The notes: generated by a model not told the origin, from the sequence alone. Shown: positions 43,107 through 55,222, counted from the first letter of the stretch. The stretch is DNA of 64,000 bases from Pseudomonas putida (GCA_041071465.1 CP163498.1:3986001-4050000), one strand, 5' to 3'. Numbers and translations: made by a program.

Positions 43107-43616
43107 TCAATACGTGGAGGTAGAGCGGCTGGGGTGCGTGCCGGCTGCCATGTGGCTGTGCGGGTGAATGCACTCGCTGCCTTGCTCATTGCAAAATGCG
43201 CAGGCTGGCGCAAAGGGCTGTTGCACGACCTTGGCCAACTCGCCCAGTAGCACCAGCTGCTCGCCGATGTCCAGGTTCAACCGCCCGGTCCGGGTATCTA
43301 CCAGCTCCAGCTGCCAGGCCAGCAGGGTCAGGCAGGCCCCTATCGCAGGTAGGGCGGCACGTTGCAGGCAAGCACCGTGGCAGGCCGGGGCGAGCAACTG
43401 TTGCAGGGCAGTGGTGTAGTGGGCGACTTCACGCAGGCCCAGGCGTGTGGCCTGTCGGGCGAGGCTGTCGAGGGCGTTTTCCAGGCAGCGACAGGCGTCC
43501 AGGTCATTGTCGATCAGCTCCAGATGCTGCAGGCACTCCTGGGCCTGGGTCAGCAGCACTTGGGCATCCAGCAGGAAGCCCTGCAGGGCGTCATCGAACG
43601 ATAAGGCAGTGTCCAT
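43107..43616 (-). CDS. Hpt-like four-helix protein lacking the phospho-histidine
   Basis: The 169-residue protein has an N-terminal helical region like CheA-type Hpt domains: LENALDSLARQATRLGLREV (in part) aligns by eye with the Hpt phosphorylation helix, but the position that should hold His is not His. The C-terminus is rich in His and Cys (ECIHPHSHMAAGTHP). It is divergent from cheV, so it may act as a non-phosphorylatable partner in signalling. This is inference from pattern; other helical folds are possible. The ATG at 43616 is used. Confidence 0.6.
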   Translation of the reverse strand: MDTALSFDDALQGFLLDAQVLLTQAQECLQHLELIDNDLDACRCLENALDSLARQATRLGLREVAHYTTALQQLLAPACHGACLQRAALPAIGACLTLLAWQLELVDTRTGRLNLDIGEQLVLLGELAKVVQQPFAPACAFCNEQGSECIHPHSHMAAGTHPSRSTSTY

Positions 43617-43965
43617 CATCAGGTCCCCGCGCGTGGATGAGGCGCGGGGGCGGGCACGCCAAAACGATAGCTAGCAAAAGCCTGACTCCATTCATGCAAT
43701 GAGAATGGCGTCACATTAATGGCTAAAGGATATCGCGAACATCAGGTTGCACCCGATTGCTGCTAAGGGTTTCCCTGATGCGAGGCTAGGGTGGGGAACT
43801 TTTGCCGAAGCCTTGATTTGCGCTGGATGCCCGCAGTAAAGCATGATGGCATGGTGATATCAATTGCCTTCGCAGCATTTTCCCGCAGGGGTCAAGGTGT
43901 GTGTGGAGCCGCCGATACAGGGTAGATGATTTCACTTTTTTCGACTTGAGCCTGGGGGCTTTCCA
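43617..43965. other. 349-base divergent gap between the Hpt-like gene and cheV
   Basis: The gap holds the FliA-type promoter of cheV (43892-43918). The middle is a low-complexity mixed region with short inverted repeats near 43620-43650 (CCCGCGCG / GGCGCGGG). No further gene is seen. Confidence 0.4.
43892..43918 (+). promoter_or_regulatory. FliA (sigma-28) promoter for cheV
   Basis: TCAA, 15 bases, then GCCGATAC. Only one base in each box differs from TAAA-N15-GCCGATAA. It ends 47 bases before the cheV ATG and has the same -35 variant as the aer promoter. Confidence 0.72.
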
Positions 43966-44901
43966 ATGGCTGGCATTCTCGACACGGTAGACCAACGCAC
44001 GCAATTGGTGGGTGAGAACCGCCTGGAAATTCTGATGTTTCGCCTGGCCGGTCGCCAGTTGTTCGCGATCAACGTGTTCAAGGTGCAGGAAGTGCTGCAA
44101 CTGCCCAAGCTCACACTGATGCCCCAGCGCCATGCCTTCGTCTGCGGTGTGGTGAACCTGCGCGGGCAAACCCTGCCGGTGATCGACCTGTCCCAGGCGA
44201 TTGGCATGCGCCCGCTGCAACCGGGGCCGGACAGCACGATCATCGTCACCGAATACAACCGCTCGGTGCAGGCTTTCCTGGTGGGCGGTGTCGACCGCAT
44301 CGTCAACATGAACTGGGAGTCGATCATGCCGCCGCCGACTAGCGCCGGCCGCCAGCATTATCTGACCGCCATCACCAAGGTCGACGAAAAACTGGTCGAA
44401 GTGATCGACGTGGAGAAGGTGCTGGCTGAAATCGTGCCATACAACGCTCGGGTCTCTGGCGATAAACTCGCCGACCCGGTGCTGGCCCGGGCCCGTGGCC
44501 GCGAGGTGTTGCTGGTGGATGACTCCAGTGTGGCCCTGGCGCAGTTGCGCGATACCTTGTCCCAGTTGGGCATGAAGCTGCACGTGGCCAGTGATGGTCT
44601 GAAGGCGCTGCGCATGCTCAAGGGCTGGGCGGATGCTGGCGAGGACGTGTGCGAGAAGCTGCTGATGGTGTTTACCGATGCCGAAATGCCGGAAATGGAT
44701 GGCTACCGGCTAACCACCGAGATCCGCAGCGATGCGCGCCTGCGGCCCCTTTATGTGGTGCTGCATACCTCGCTGTCGGGCAGCTTCAACGAATCCATGG
44801 TGAAGAAGGTGGGCTGCGACAACTTCCTTTCCAAGTTCCAGCCTGATCGCTTGGTCGACGTGGTCAAGCAACGCCTGTTGCTGGATAGCGCCACTGCGTG
44901 A
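43966..44901 (+). CDS. cheV: Chemotaxis coupling protein CheV
   Basis: CheV joins receptors to CheA through a CheW-like domain and carries a receiver that adjusts signalling by phosphorylation. The 311 residues comprise CheW (about 20-160; NRLEILMFRLAGRQLFAINV in part, VNLRGQTLPVIDLSQAIG) and REC (about 185-305; EVLLVDDSSVA, phospho-Asp in VFTDAEMPEMDG, lysine in FLSKFQPD). A FliA promoter precedes it. It is an orphan cheV not next to cheA. Confidence 0.95.
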   Translation: MAGILDTVDQRTQLVGENRLEILMFRLAGRQLFAINVFKVQEVLQLPKLTLMPQRHAFVCGVVNLRGQTLPVIDLSQAIGMRPLQPGPDSTIIVTEYNRSVQAFLVGGVDRIVNMNWESIMPPPTSAGRQHYLTAITKVDEKLVEVIDVEKVLAEIVPYNARVSGDKLADPVLARARGREVLLVDDSSVALAQLRDTLSQLGMKLHVASDGLKALRMLKGWADAGEDVCEKLLMVFTDAEMPEMDGYRLTTEIRSDARLRPLYVVLHTSLSGSFNESMVKKVGCDNFLSKFQPDRLVDVVKQRLLLDSATA

Positions 44902-44956
44902 ACGTTGAGCCGGCCAAGTATAAGCTTGGCTTTTGGCATGACGCGAGGCAGCAGGG

Positions 44957-45760
44957 ATGTTTCTAAGTGAGTTGTATCGATACCCGGTGAAGTCGGGGCG
45001 GGCGCAAAGCCTGCAGACCGCAGCCGTGGGGTTGCTGGGCGTGCAAGGCGACCGCCGCTGGATGGTGGTCGAGGAGGAAAACGGACGCTTCCTGACCCAG
45101 CGTGCCTGGCCACAACTTGGCCAGATCGACGCGCGCGAAGACGACAGCGGTCAGTTGCTGCTACAGGCCCCTGGGCAGGATCTGTTGCAGGTGCCTGTGC
45201 CGCCTGCGGATGACGCCCTGCGCGGCGTGACCATCTGGCGCGATACCCTGCGTGTGCCGGACGCCGGCGATGCCGCGGCGGCCTGGCTGAGCGAGTTGCT
45301 GGGTAAAGCCGTACGCCTGGTGCATTGCCCGGAGCCGCGTGCGCGTTACCTGCCCAATGGTTATGGCTTCAACAGTGATCGGGCGGCGTTTCCGGATGGC
45401 TTCCCGTTGCTGTTGATTGGTCAGGGCTCGCTGGACGAGCTCAACCGGCGCATCGGCCGGCCCATGGAGATGCTGCGCTTTCGCCCCAACCTGGTGGTGC
45501 AGGGGGCAGCGCCGTTTGCCGAGGATGGTTGGAAGCGAATTCGTATAGGCAGCCTGGAATTTCGCGTGCTCAAGCCCAGTGTGCGGTGCATTTTCACCAC
45601 CATCGATCCGGCTACCGGGGAGCGCAGTGCCGACCGTGAGCCGATGGCGACGCTCAAAACCTTTCGCGAGAAGGAGGGGGATGTGCTGTTCGGGCAAAAC
45701 CTGGCGGTGGATGGCAGTGGGCGGTTAGAGGTAGGGATGCAGGTAGAGGTTCTGGAATAG
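44957..45760 (+). CDS. MOSC domain-containing protein (YcbX-like)
   Basis: The 267-residue protein has the MOSC N-terminal beta-barrel start LSELYRYPVKSGRAQ and the MOSC core with FRPNLVVQG and the conserved cysteine in KPSVRCIFTTIDPATGERS. Such proteins use molybdenum cofactor to reduce N-hydroxylated compounds (YcbX, YiiM). It follows cheV by 55 bases on the same strand and may be cotranscribed. Molybdenum-cofactor genes moaB-moeA lie 6 kb away. Confidence 0.88.
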   Translation: MFLSELYRYPVKSGRAQSLQTAAVGLLGVQGDRRWMVVEEENGRFLTQRAWPQLGQIDAREDDSGQLLLQAPGQDLLQVPVPPADDALRGVTIWRDTLRVPDAGDAAAAWLSELLGKAVRLVHCPEPRARYLPNGYGFNSDRAAFPDGFPLLLIGQGSLDELNRRIGRPMEMLRFRPNLVVQGAAPFAEDGWKRIRIGSLEFRVLKPSVRCIFTTIDPATGERSADREPMATLKTFREKEGDVLFGQNLAVDGSGRLEVGMQVEVLE

Positions 45761-45841
45761 CCGTGTTGCCAGCGCCAGCACTGGCCCTAGTAGGCGCGAC
45801 ACCAGGCCGCTCCTGCAAGGGCTGTACAGGCTCTGCAACCC

Positions 45842-47767
45842 TTACATGTCGTCGAAATACCGCTCATGCCAATCCACCAGCGGCTGTGGCGAATTCAGCT
45901 TCTGCCCGTAGATCACCGAATACGACAGCACGTTCTGCACATACTGGCGTGTTTCGTCGAACGGGATCGACTCCACCCATACATCGAAACTCAGGTGCTT
46001 GGCGCCTTTGAGCCACTGACGCACGCGCCCGGGGCCGGCGTTGTAGGCCGCCGAAGCCAGCACTCGATTGCCGTTGAATTGGCTGTGTACCTGGCTCAGG
46101 TAGGCCGCACCCAGCTGGATGTTCTTGTCTGGGTTCAGCACTTGCGCGGGTGATGCCAGCGGGATGCTGAACTTGCGCGCGGTCTCTTTGGCGGTGGCCG
46201 GCATCAGTTGCATCAGGCCGCTGGCGCCCACCGGTGAGCGTGCGTCTTCCATGAAGGCGCTTTCCTGGCGGGTGATGGCGAATACCCAGCTCGAATGCAG
46301 GCCGCGAACTTTGGCCTCGCGTACCAGGGTGTCGCGGTGGGCCATCGGGAAGCGGATGTCCAGGTCGTCCCAGTACTGCGCCTGACTGATGGTACGGATA
46401 GCCGGGAAATACCAGCGCAGCTCATAGCCCAGGCGTGCCTGGGCAACCATTTCGTCGCGGGTGAAGTGACGGCTGACGTGGTACCACTCGCGGCGGCCTT
46501 CGACGATCTGGCCACGGGCGTGGAATTCCAGTGCGCGTTGAATGCCGGGCGTATTGCGCACCTTTTTGACCAGTTGCGGGCTCAGCGGCAGTGGCTTGTT
46601 GTTCAGTTGGTAAGGCGTCTGTGCCCGGTCGGCGGCCAGGAAACCATAGAAGTCGCGTTCACGCGCCACGGTCTTGTACAGCAGTGGAATCTGCGGGTTG
46701 TTTGGCTGTGCCAGCTCCAGGCTGCGAGCCTGCCAGTACTTCCAGCGGCTGCTGCTGGCCAGGTCCTGGGGCAGGCGTTTGGTCAACTCGTAGGCGTCTT
46801 CCCAGCGGCCCAGGCGCAGCAGCAGGCGCAGGCGCCATTCGCTGACGGTGTTGTCGCGCAGCTCGGGGTCGTAGCGGGTCATGAGGTCGAGCGCGCGCGG
46901 GTCGTAACGACGCGCCAGGGTCAGGCCGATTTCGCGGGCGATGGCCACCTTTTCGTCGCGGGAGAAGTGCATGCGCTGGGCGTAGTCGTCGAGTAGCGCC
47001 ATGGCTCGCTCCGGGTCCTGCCGGGCCAGGCGACGAAGGCCGAGGCTGACCACGTCGGACATCGCTTCGTTGACCGGGGTGAAGCGTGACGGCTGGTTGA
47101 GCAGCTCGGGCTTCTGCGCCACGTCGACCAGCAGGCTCCCCTGCGGGCCGAGGGTAGTCAGGGTTTTGACCAGGTTGTTAGCCAGGCCATAGTTGCGTGC
47201 TTGGGCCGCCAGTTTGGTGCGTTCCCAGCGCTTGGCCTCGGTCAGCTGGCCTTCGGCTGCCCACATGCCGAACAGTGTGTCGCAGGCAGCGGGTTGCGAC
47301 TTGCCGACGTTCCACAGCTTATCGGCGGTGGCGTAGCCTTCGGCGCGCAGGCCGTGGCTGAGCTGGTACTGGCCGTTGAGGCAGTCCAGTTCGGTGAAGT
47401 TGAGCTTGGGGTCGTAGTACTTGACGAAGGTGTCCCACTCGCCGCGCTCGGCCAGCCAGCGCAACCAACGCAGCTTCATCCAGTTGGCCTGGGGCAGGTC
47501 GCCATGCTTGGCGAGAAAACCTTCGATCTCCTGGTTGCTGGCGCTTTTCAGGCGGGCGGTGAGCTCGTCGTAGGCCAGGTAGGGCGTCAGCGGGTAGTCG
47601 CTCAGGGCCTGGGCATAGCGCAGGTATGGGCCTTTGTCGCCTTTGGCCAGCGCACGCTTGGCCTCGTCATAATACTGGCGTTGCAGGGTCAGGTCGGTGG
47701 CCTGCGCCGCGCAGGTGGCGGCGGTAAGCAGCAGGCAGGATGCAATATGTAACAGGCGGCTGCGCAT
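45842..47767 (-). CDS. slt: Soluble lytic murein transglycosylase
   Basis: Slt cleaves peptidoglycan glycan strands in the periplasm to 1,6-anhydromuropeptides. The 641-residue protein has a signal peptide (MRSRLLHIASCLLLTAAT then CAAQA), a long alpha-superhelical U-domain with repeated tryptophan/arginine helices and a C-terminal catalytic domain. The catalytic Glu is in ITRQESAFMEDARSPVG, followed by GLMQLMPATAK and AAYNAGPGRVRQWL. The start at 47767 gives the signal peptide. It is divergent from uup. Confidence 0.94.
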   Translation of the reverse strand: MRSRLLHIASCLLLTAATCAAQATDLTLQRQYYDEAKRALAKGDKGPYLRYAQALSDYPLTPYLAYDELTARLKSASNQEIEGFLAKHGDLPQANWMKLRWLRWLAERGEWDTFVKYYDPKLNFTELDCLNGQYQLSHGLRAEGYATADKLWNVGKSQPAACDTLFGMWAAEGQLTEAKRWERTKLAAQARNYGLANNLVKTLTTLGPQGSLLVDVAQKPELLNQPSRFTPVNEAMSDVVSLGLRRLARQDPERAMALLDDYAQRMHFSRDEKVAIAREIGLTLARRYDPRALDLMTRYDPELRDNTVSEWRLRLLLRLGRWEDAYELTKRLPQDLASSSRWKYWQARSLELAQPNNPQIPLLYKTVARERDFYGFLAADRAQTPYQLNNKPLPLSPQLVKKVRNTPGIQRALEFHARGQIVEGRREWYHVSRHFTRDEMVAQARLGYELRWYFPAIRTISQAQYWDDLDIRFPMAHRDTLVREAKVRGLHSSWVFAITRQESAFMEDARSPVGASGLMQLMPATAKETARKFSIPLASPAQVLNPDKNIQLGAAYLSQVHSQFNGNRVLASAAYNAGPGRVRQWLKGAKHLSFDVWVESIPFDETRQYVQNVLSYSVIYGQKLNSPQPLVDWHERYFDDM

Positions 47768-47988
47768 GATACGTCCGGGCAGTTGAACCATGGGGAAGTG
47801 ACGGCGGAGCCAGCACTGTTGAAAGCTATTGCCTTAGCTTAGCCGTTTGCCGGCGGCGGGTGAAAGCACTGTGCTTGTATCGGGATATTAAGTACGACCA
47901 GATGTCACCTGTCGCTCGCCGGTGGGGCTGGCGGGTGCCGTCGAGGCCCAAGTCAGGTAGAATGCGCGCCCGATTTATGGAGACCAAC

Positions 47989-49917
47989 ATGACCCTGCTC
48001 AAATTCAGCGATGTGTCCCTCGCATTCGGCGCCATGCCGCTGCTGGACAAAGTGTCCTGGCAGATCGCTCGTGGCGAGCGGGTGTGCATCATCGGCCGCA
48101 ACGGCACCGGCAAGTCGAGCATGCTGCGCCTGGTCAAGGGCGAGCAGAAGGGCGATGACGGTGAAATCTGGCGTGCCCCTGGCCTGAAGATCGGCGAGCT
48201 GCCTCAGGAGCTGCCGGTGGCCGACGAGCGCACGGTGTTCGACGTGGTTGCCGCTGGCCTGGACGGTGTGGGCGAGTTGCTGGCGCAGTTCCATCACCTG
48301 AGCATGAACATCCAGGGCGACGAAGACCTGGAAAAACTCATGCACGTTCAGCACGAGCTGGAAGCCCGTGACGGCTGGCGCCTGCAGCAGGTGGTGGAAA
48401 GCACCCTGAGCCGCTTGCAGCTGCCGGCCGACAAGACCCTGGCCGAGTTGTCCGGTGGCTGGCGCCGCCGTGTGCTGCTGGCTCAGGCTCTGGTGTCCGA
48501 GCCCGACCTGCTGCTGCTCGATGAGCCAACCAACCACCTGGATATCGGCGCCATCGCCTGGCTTGAAGAGGCCCTGCGCGGCTTCAACGGCGCGGTGCTG
48601 TTCATTACCCACGACCGTTCCTTCCTGCAGAACCTGGCCACCCGTATCCTTGAGCTGGATCGCGGCGGCCTGATCGACTGGAACGGCGACTACGCCAGCT
48701 TCCTGGTGCACAAGGAGGCCGCATTGGCCGCCGAAGAAACCGCCAACGCGCTGTTCGACAAGCGCCTGGCCCAGGAAGAAGTGTGGATTCGCCAGGGTAT
48801 CAAGGCCCGGCGTACCCGTAACGAAGGCCGCGTGCGTGCACTGAAGGCGTTGCGTGTGGAGCGTGGCGAGCGCCGTGAGCGCCAGGGCAAGGCCAACATC
48901 CAGATCGAAGCAGCGGACAAATCCGGCAAGCAGGTGATGGTGCTGGAAAATGTCAGCTTCCATCACAAGGACGGTCCCCTGCTGGTCAAGGATTTCTCCA
49001 TGGTCCTGCAACGCCAGGATCGTATCGGTCTACTGGGCGCGAATGGTACCGGCAAGACCACGTTGCTCAAGATGATGCTGGGCGACCTTGAGCCCACCGC
49101 GGGCAAAGTGGAGCGCGGTACCAAGCTTGAGGTGGCCTATTTCGACCAGATGCGCCACCAGCTCGACCTGGAAAAGACCGTGATCGACAACCTGGCCGAA
49201 GGCCGCGATTTCATCGAGATCGATGGTCAGAACCGCCACGTGCTGAGCTACCTTGGCGATTTCCTGTTCAGCCCCCAGCGTGCGCGCACGCCGGTCAAGG
49301 CGCTGTCGGGTGGTGAGCGTGCGCGGCTGCTGCTGGCCAAGCTGTTCAGCAAGCCGGCCAACCTGCTGGTACTCGACGAACCGACCAACGATCTGGATGT
49401 GGAAACCCTCGAGCTGCTCGAAGAGGTGCTGTCCAACTACAAGGGCACCGTGCTGATGGTCAGCCACGACCGGGCCTTCCTCGACAACGTCGTCACCAGC
49501 ACCCTGGTGTTCGAAGGCGAGGGCAAGGTGCGTGAGTATGTGGGTGGTTACGAGGACTGGATTCGTCAGGGCGGCTCGCCGAAACTGCTGGGCGTGACCG
49601 AGAGCAAAGGTGGCAAGTCCGCACTCAACAGCGCGGTTGTGGAGAAGGTCGAGGCCAAGCCCGCGCCCGTTGCGGCACCAGTGGTGGAAGAGGCTTCGAA
49701 AAAGAAACTCAGCTACAAGCTGCAGCGTGAGCTGGAGATGCTGCCAGGGCAGATCGACGAAGTTGAACAGCGCATGGCTGAGGCTCAGGAAGAAGTGAAT
49801 GCGGCGGGCTTCTACCAGCGGCCGATCGCGGAAACCTCGGCAGTGCTGGCCAACATCGAGAAGCTGCAAGGTGAGCTGGATGCGTTGGTAGAGCGCTGGG
49901 CTGAGCTGGAAGGCTGA
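47989..49917 (+). CDS. uup: ABC-F ATPase Uup
   Basis: Uup is a soluble ABC-F protein acting at the ribosome and linked to precise excision of transposons. The 642-residue protein has two ATPase domains: GRNGTGKSSML and LSGGWRRRVLLA with LLLLDEPTNHLD, then GANGTGKTTLLKMM and LSGGERARLLLA with LLVLDEPTNDLD. A linker of about 80 residues and a C-terminal coiled coil (about 560-640) identify Uup among ABC-F proteins. The ATG at 47989 has GGAGA upstream. It has no membrane domain, so it is not a transporter. Confidence 0.92.
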   Translation: MTLLKFSDVSLAFGAMPLLDKVSWQIARGERVCIIGRNGTGKSSMLRLVKGEQKGDDGEIWRAPGLKIGELPQELPVADERTVFDVVAAGLDGVGELLAQFHHLSMNIQGDEDLEKLMHVQHELEARDGWRLQQVVESTLSRLQLPADKTLAELSGGWRRRVLLAQALVSEPDLLLLDEPTNHLDIGAIAWLEEALRGFNGAVLFITHDRSFLQNLATRILELDRGGLIDWNGDYASFLVHKEAALAAEETANALFDKRLAQEEVWIRQGIKARRTRNEGRVRALKALRVERGERRERQGKANIQIEAADKSGKQVMVLENVSFHHKDGPLLVKDFSMVLQRQDRIGLLGANGTGKTTLLKMMLGDLEPTAGKVERGTKLEVAYFDQMRHQLDLEKTVIDNLAEGRDFIEIDGQNRHVLSYLGDFLFSPQRARTPVKALSGGERARLLLAKLFSKPANLLVLDEPTNDLDVETLELLEEVLSNYKGTVLMVSHDRAFLDNVVTSTLVFEGEGKVREYVGGYEDWIRQGGSPKLLGVTESKGGKSALNSAVVEKVEAKPAPVAAPVVEEASKKKLSYKLQRELEMLPGQIDEVEQRMAEAQEEVNAAGFYQRPIAETSAVLANIEKLQGELDALVERWAELEG

Positions 49918-49927
49918 TCGGCGTCAG

Positions 49928-49975
49928 CCAGATCTGGCCTCCTTGCGGGCAAGCCCGCGAAGAGGCCAGATCTGG
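49928..49975. repeat. REP-like inverted repeat between uup and the stress protein
   Basis: CCAGATCTGGCCTC (49928-49941) and GAGGCCAGATCTGG (49962-49975) are exact complements around an inner stem TTGCGGGC/GCCCGCGA with a small bulge. It lies between convergent genes and shares the CGCGAAGAGGCC core with the element at 62451. Confidence 0.7.
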
Positions 49976-49980
49976 TTAAG

Positions 49981-50421
49981 TCATTCTTTCTTCAGCAGGC
50001 GTACCGCCAGCACATCACACGGCGCGCCATGCAGCACGTCATTGGCCGTGGAGCCCAGCAGCAGCGCCAGACCATGACGGCCATGGCTGCCGACCACGAT
50101 CAGGTCGCAGTTCTGGTCCTTGGCCAGCTGGTGGATTTCCTGGCGCGGTTGGCCGTAGGTCAAGTGGGAGTCGCCGCGCTTGATGTCCGGGTATTTATTG
50201 AACAGGCGGTCCATGCGCTCTTTGGCCTGGTCGAACTGCTGCTGTTGCAGTTGCGACAGGTCCATCGGCACGTCACCGCCAAATGCCATGGCCATCGGCT
50301 CGACGATGTGCACCAGCGAAACCTTGGCGTTCGAAGGCGCGGCCAGCGCCATGGCGCGCTTGATCACCGGGTCGCATTCTTCGGTCAGGTCGACGGCAAC
50401 CAGAAGATGTTCGTAGGACAT
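49981..50421 (-). CDS. Universal stress protein (UspA family)
   Basis: The 146-residue single-domain protein begins MSYEHLLVAVDLTEECDP, has LVHIVEP and the ATP-binding signature VVGSHGRHGLALLLGSTA (Gx2Gx9GS). It is cytoplasmic and probably dimeric; the family is induced under starvation or low oxygen. AGGAG lies nine bases before the ATG at 50421. Confidence 0.92.
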   Translation of the reverse strand: MSYEHLLVAVDLTEECDPVIKRAMALAAPSNAKVSLVHIVEPMAMAFGGDVPMDLSQLQQQQFDQAKERMDRLFNKYPDIKRGDSHLTYGQPRQEIHQLAKDQNCDLIVVGSHGRHGLALLLGSTANDVLHGAPCDVLAVRLLKKE

Positions 50422-50531
50422 GAGCGGTACTCCTGACAATCGCGATAGAAGAAGTATGGTCGCTTTCGGGCGGGTCTACCGTGAAAAATGGCTAACCAGC
50501 TCATTTGCAACGCTTTATGGGATGTACTGAT

Positions 50532-50969
50532 ATGACGGTATTGCTGGTGGTGTCAATCCTTGCGCTGATTCTCAGCCCGCTTTCCTGGCTGCGCAGCTCG
50601 CGCAAGCAGAGCGAGCAGATGAAGCTGCGCCTGGAGGCGCGGCGCATGGGCCTGGCCATGCAACTGGCGCCGCAGCAGTGGCCGCACTGGCTGGAAAAGG
50701 AGCCGCCAAGCCCTTGCCCGCAGTACCACCGGGCCAGGCGCCGTGGGCATGAGGACAGCTTTAGCTTCTGGCAGGTCAGCCCGGGGGTGTGGTGGAACCA
50801 GTGGCGCGAACCCTGCGAAGACCCGCGCTTCATGGAGGCGTTGGCGCGCCTGCCGGCGAGCGTCTACAAGGTCGAGGCCGATGCGCGGATGATTGCCTTG
50901 TACTGGACCGAACGGGGCGATACGGCTGTATTGCAGGATGTTGCCTACGCCCTCGAAACCCTGGCCTGA
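50532..50969 (+). CDS. Small membrane-anchored protein of unknown function
   Basis: The 145-residue protein has an N-terminal membrane helix (MTVLLVVSILALILSPLSW) followed by a basic segment and a tryptophan-rich soluble domain (FWQVSPGVWWNQWREPC) and ends with an acidic helix. I do not recognise a family. The ATG at 50532 is a choice among several starts between 50505 and 50532. It is divergent from the universal stress gene. Confidence 0.65.
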   Translation: MTVLLVVSILALILSPLSWLRSSRKQSEQMKLRLEARRMGLAMQLAPQQWPHWLEKEPPSPCPQYHRARRRGHEDSFSFWQVSPGVWWNQWREPCEDPRFMEALARLPASVYKVEADARMIALYWTERGDTAVLQDVAYALETLA

Positions 50970-51027
50970 GTCCTGCCTTGCTCCCGCAGGGTAGGCGTCA
51001 CGCGCGATAAACCTGTTCTCAAACGAC

Positions 51028-51080
51028 AAAGCGGCGGCTTGGCAGAACCCTGAAGGGGTGGGGTGCCAAGTCGCCGCTTT
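51028..51080. other. Long imperfect hairpin (17-bp stem) between a small membrane gene and fadB
   Basis: AAAGCGGCGGCTTGGCA (51028-51044) pairs with TGCCAAGTCGCCGCTTT (51064-51080) with one G-U type mismatch. An inner ACCC/GGGT stem sits in the loop. Only three T follow, so termination is possible but weak. It could also be part of a small RNA. Confidence 0.6.
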
Positions 51081-51239
51081 GCGTTCTGCTGCGCAGAAAA
51101 GGCCAGGCAGGCCGGGTATTCATTCAAGCAAGTGCCAGTGTAGCCGCCCGCGCTTGCCACGCAAGCCGAAAGTTGCAGCACACTGCCAGCGCGTGTGGTC
51201 AATCGCTGACATGAATGCTCGGCGATCACTGTCATCATG

Positions 51240-51262
51240 TTTTGTACCCATCCGATACAAAA
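51240..51262. promoter_or_regulatory. Perfect TTTTGTA-N9-TACAAAA palindrome upstream of fadB
   Basis: Two exact 7-base arms flank nine bases, 238 bases before the fadB ATG. The form suits a dimeric regulator, but it is not a PsrA or LexA site and I do not assign it. Confidence 0.45.
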
Positions 51263-51342
51263 TGACTGGAAAGTCGCGTTTTCCCGTGCTCGTGAGCATT
51301 TGACAACGCCGATCTTTTCGGAGAATGTGTGCACACCCAAAT

Positions 51343-51356
51343 CAAACGGGCGTATG
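51343..51356. promoter_or_regulatory. PsrA-like operator before fadBA
   Basis: CAAAC-GGGC-GTATG differs by one base from the CAAAC-N4-GTTTG form found before psrA in this window. It lies 144 bases upstream of the fadB ATG. A stand-alone GTTTG follows at 51365-51369. PsrA is known to repress fadBA in P. aeruginosa. Confidence 0.6.
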
Positions 51357-51499
51357 AATTGAGCGTTTGTATGTCATGACGCCAAGCCATACTTCCGACT
51401 AGCGCGCTGACGGGTGTGCCTGGGGCAGGGCAGCTAGGCCTGCTTTTGCTGCAGCGATCGGCGTGTACAGTTCAGCTTCCATATCGTGGAGATCAGTTG

Positions 51500-53647
<2,148 letters not shown>

Positions 53648-53663
53648 GCGGTCAACGAGCTAG

Positions 53664-54854
<1,191 letters not shown>

Positions 54855-54873
54855 TCGCGTAGCAGGACAGCAG

Positions 54874-54904
54874 CCGGGGCCATGTGCCCCGGTTTTGTTT
54901 TTTT
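54874..54904 (+). terminator. Rho-independent terminator of fadBA
   Basis: CCGGGGC (54874-54880) and GCCCCGG (54886-54892) form a stem with a five-base loop followed by a T-rich tract broken once by G. It lies 20 bases after the fadA stop. Confidence 0.93.
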
Positions 54905-54931
54905 CAGGTTTTATTCAAGAGGGTGTGCAAC

Positions 54932-55183
54932 ATGCAGATACAACCAGGCGTATACCGGCATTACAAAGGGCCTGAGTACCGTGTCTTCAGTGTTGCGCGG
55001 CACTCCGAAAGCGAAGAGTGGATGGTGTTCTACCAATGCCTGTATGGTGATTACAGCTTCTGGGTGCGCCCCCTTTCGATGTTCCAGGAGTGCGTCGAGG
55101 TTGACGGCGAGCAGGTGCCACGCTTTGCTTTGGTCAAGGCCGAAGAAGGGCTGCCTGGGTTGCTGGGCAAGTCGCACGAGTGA
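54932..55183 (+). CDS. DUF1653 family protein
   Basis: The 83-residue protein begins MQIQPGVYRHYKGPEYRVF and contains the DUF1653 features YQCLYGDYSFWVRPLSMF (in part) and a short C-terminus. The family is small and cytoplasmic; its function is not established. The ATG at 54932 lies in the fadA terminator region's downstream edge and has GAGGG upstream. It is followed by the topA promoter. Confidence 0.82.
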   Translation: MQIQPGVYRHYKGPEYRVFSVARHSESEEWMVFYQCLYGDYSFWVRPLSMFQECVEVDGEQVPRFALVKAEEGLPGLLGKSHE

Positions 55184-55193
55184 TCGTCCGAGC

Positions 55194-55222
55194 TTGACCT
55201 CACACTTTTGCCACTATATATA
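55194..55222 (+). promoter_or_regulatory. Sigma-70 promoter for topA
   Basis: TTGACC, 17 bases, then TATATA: both boxes are close to consensus and the spacing is ideal. Transcription would begin near 55229, about 55 bases before the topA ATG. Confidence 0.75.

Larger units (their letters stand above)
50970..51499. other. 530-base regulatory gap before fadBA
   Basis: This gap holds a long hairpin (51028-51080), a TTTTGTA-N9-TACAAAA palindrome (51240-51262) and a PsrA-like site (51343-51356). No gene is seen. The stretch nearest fadB is GC-rich without a named promoter. Confidence 0.5.
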
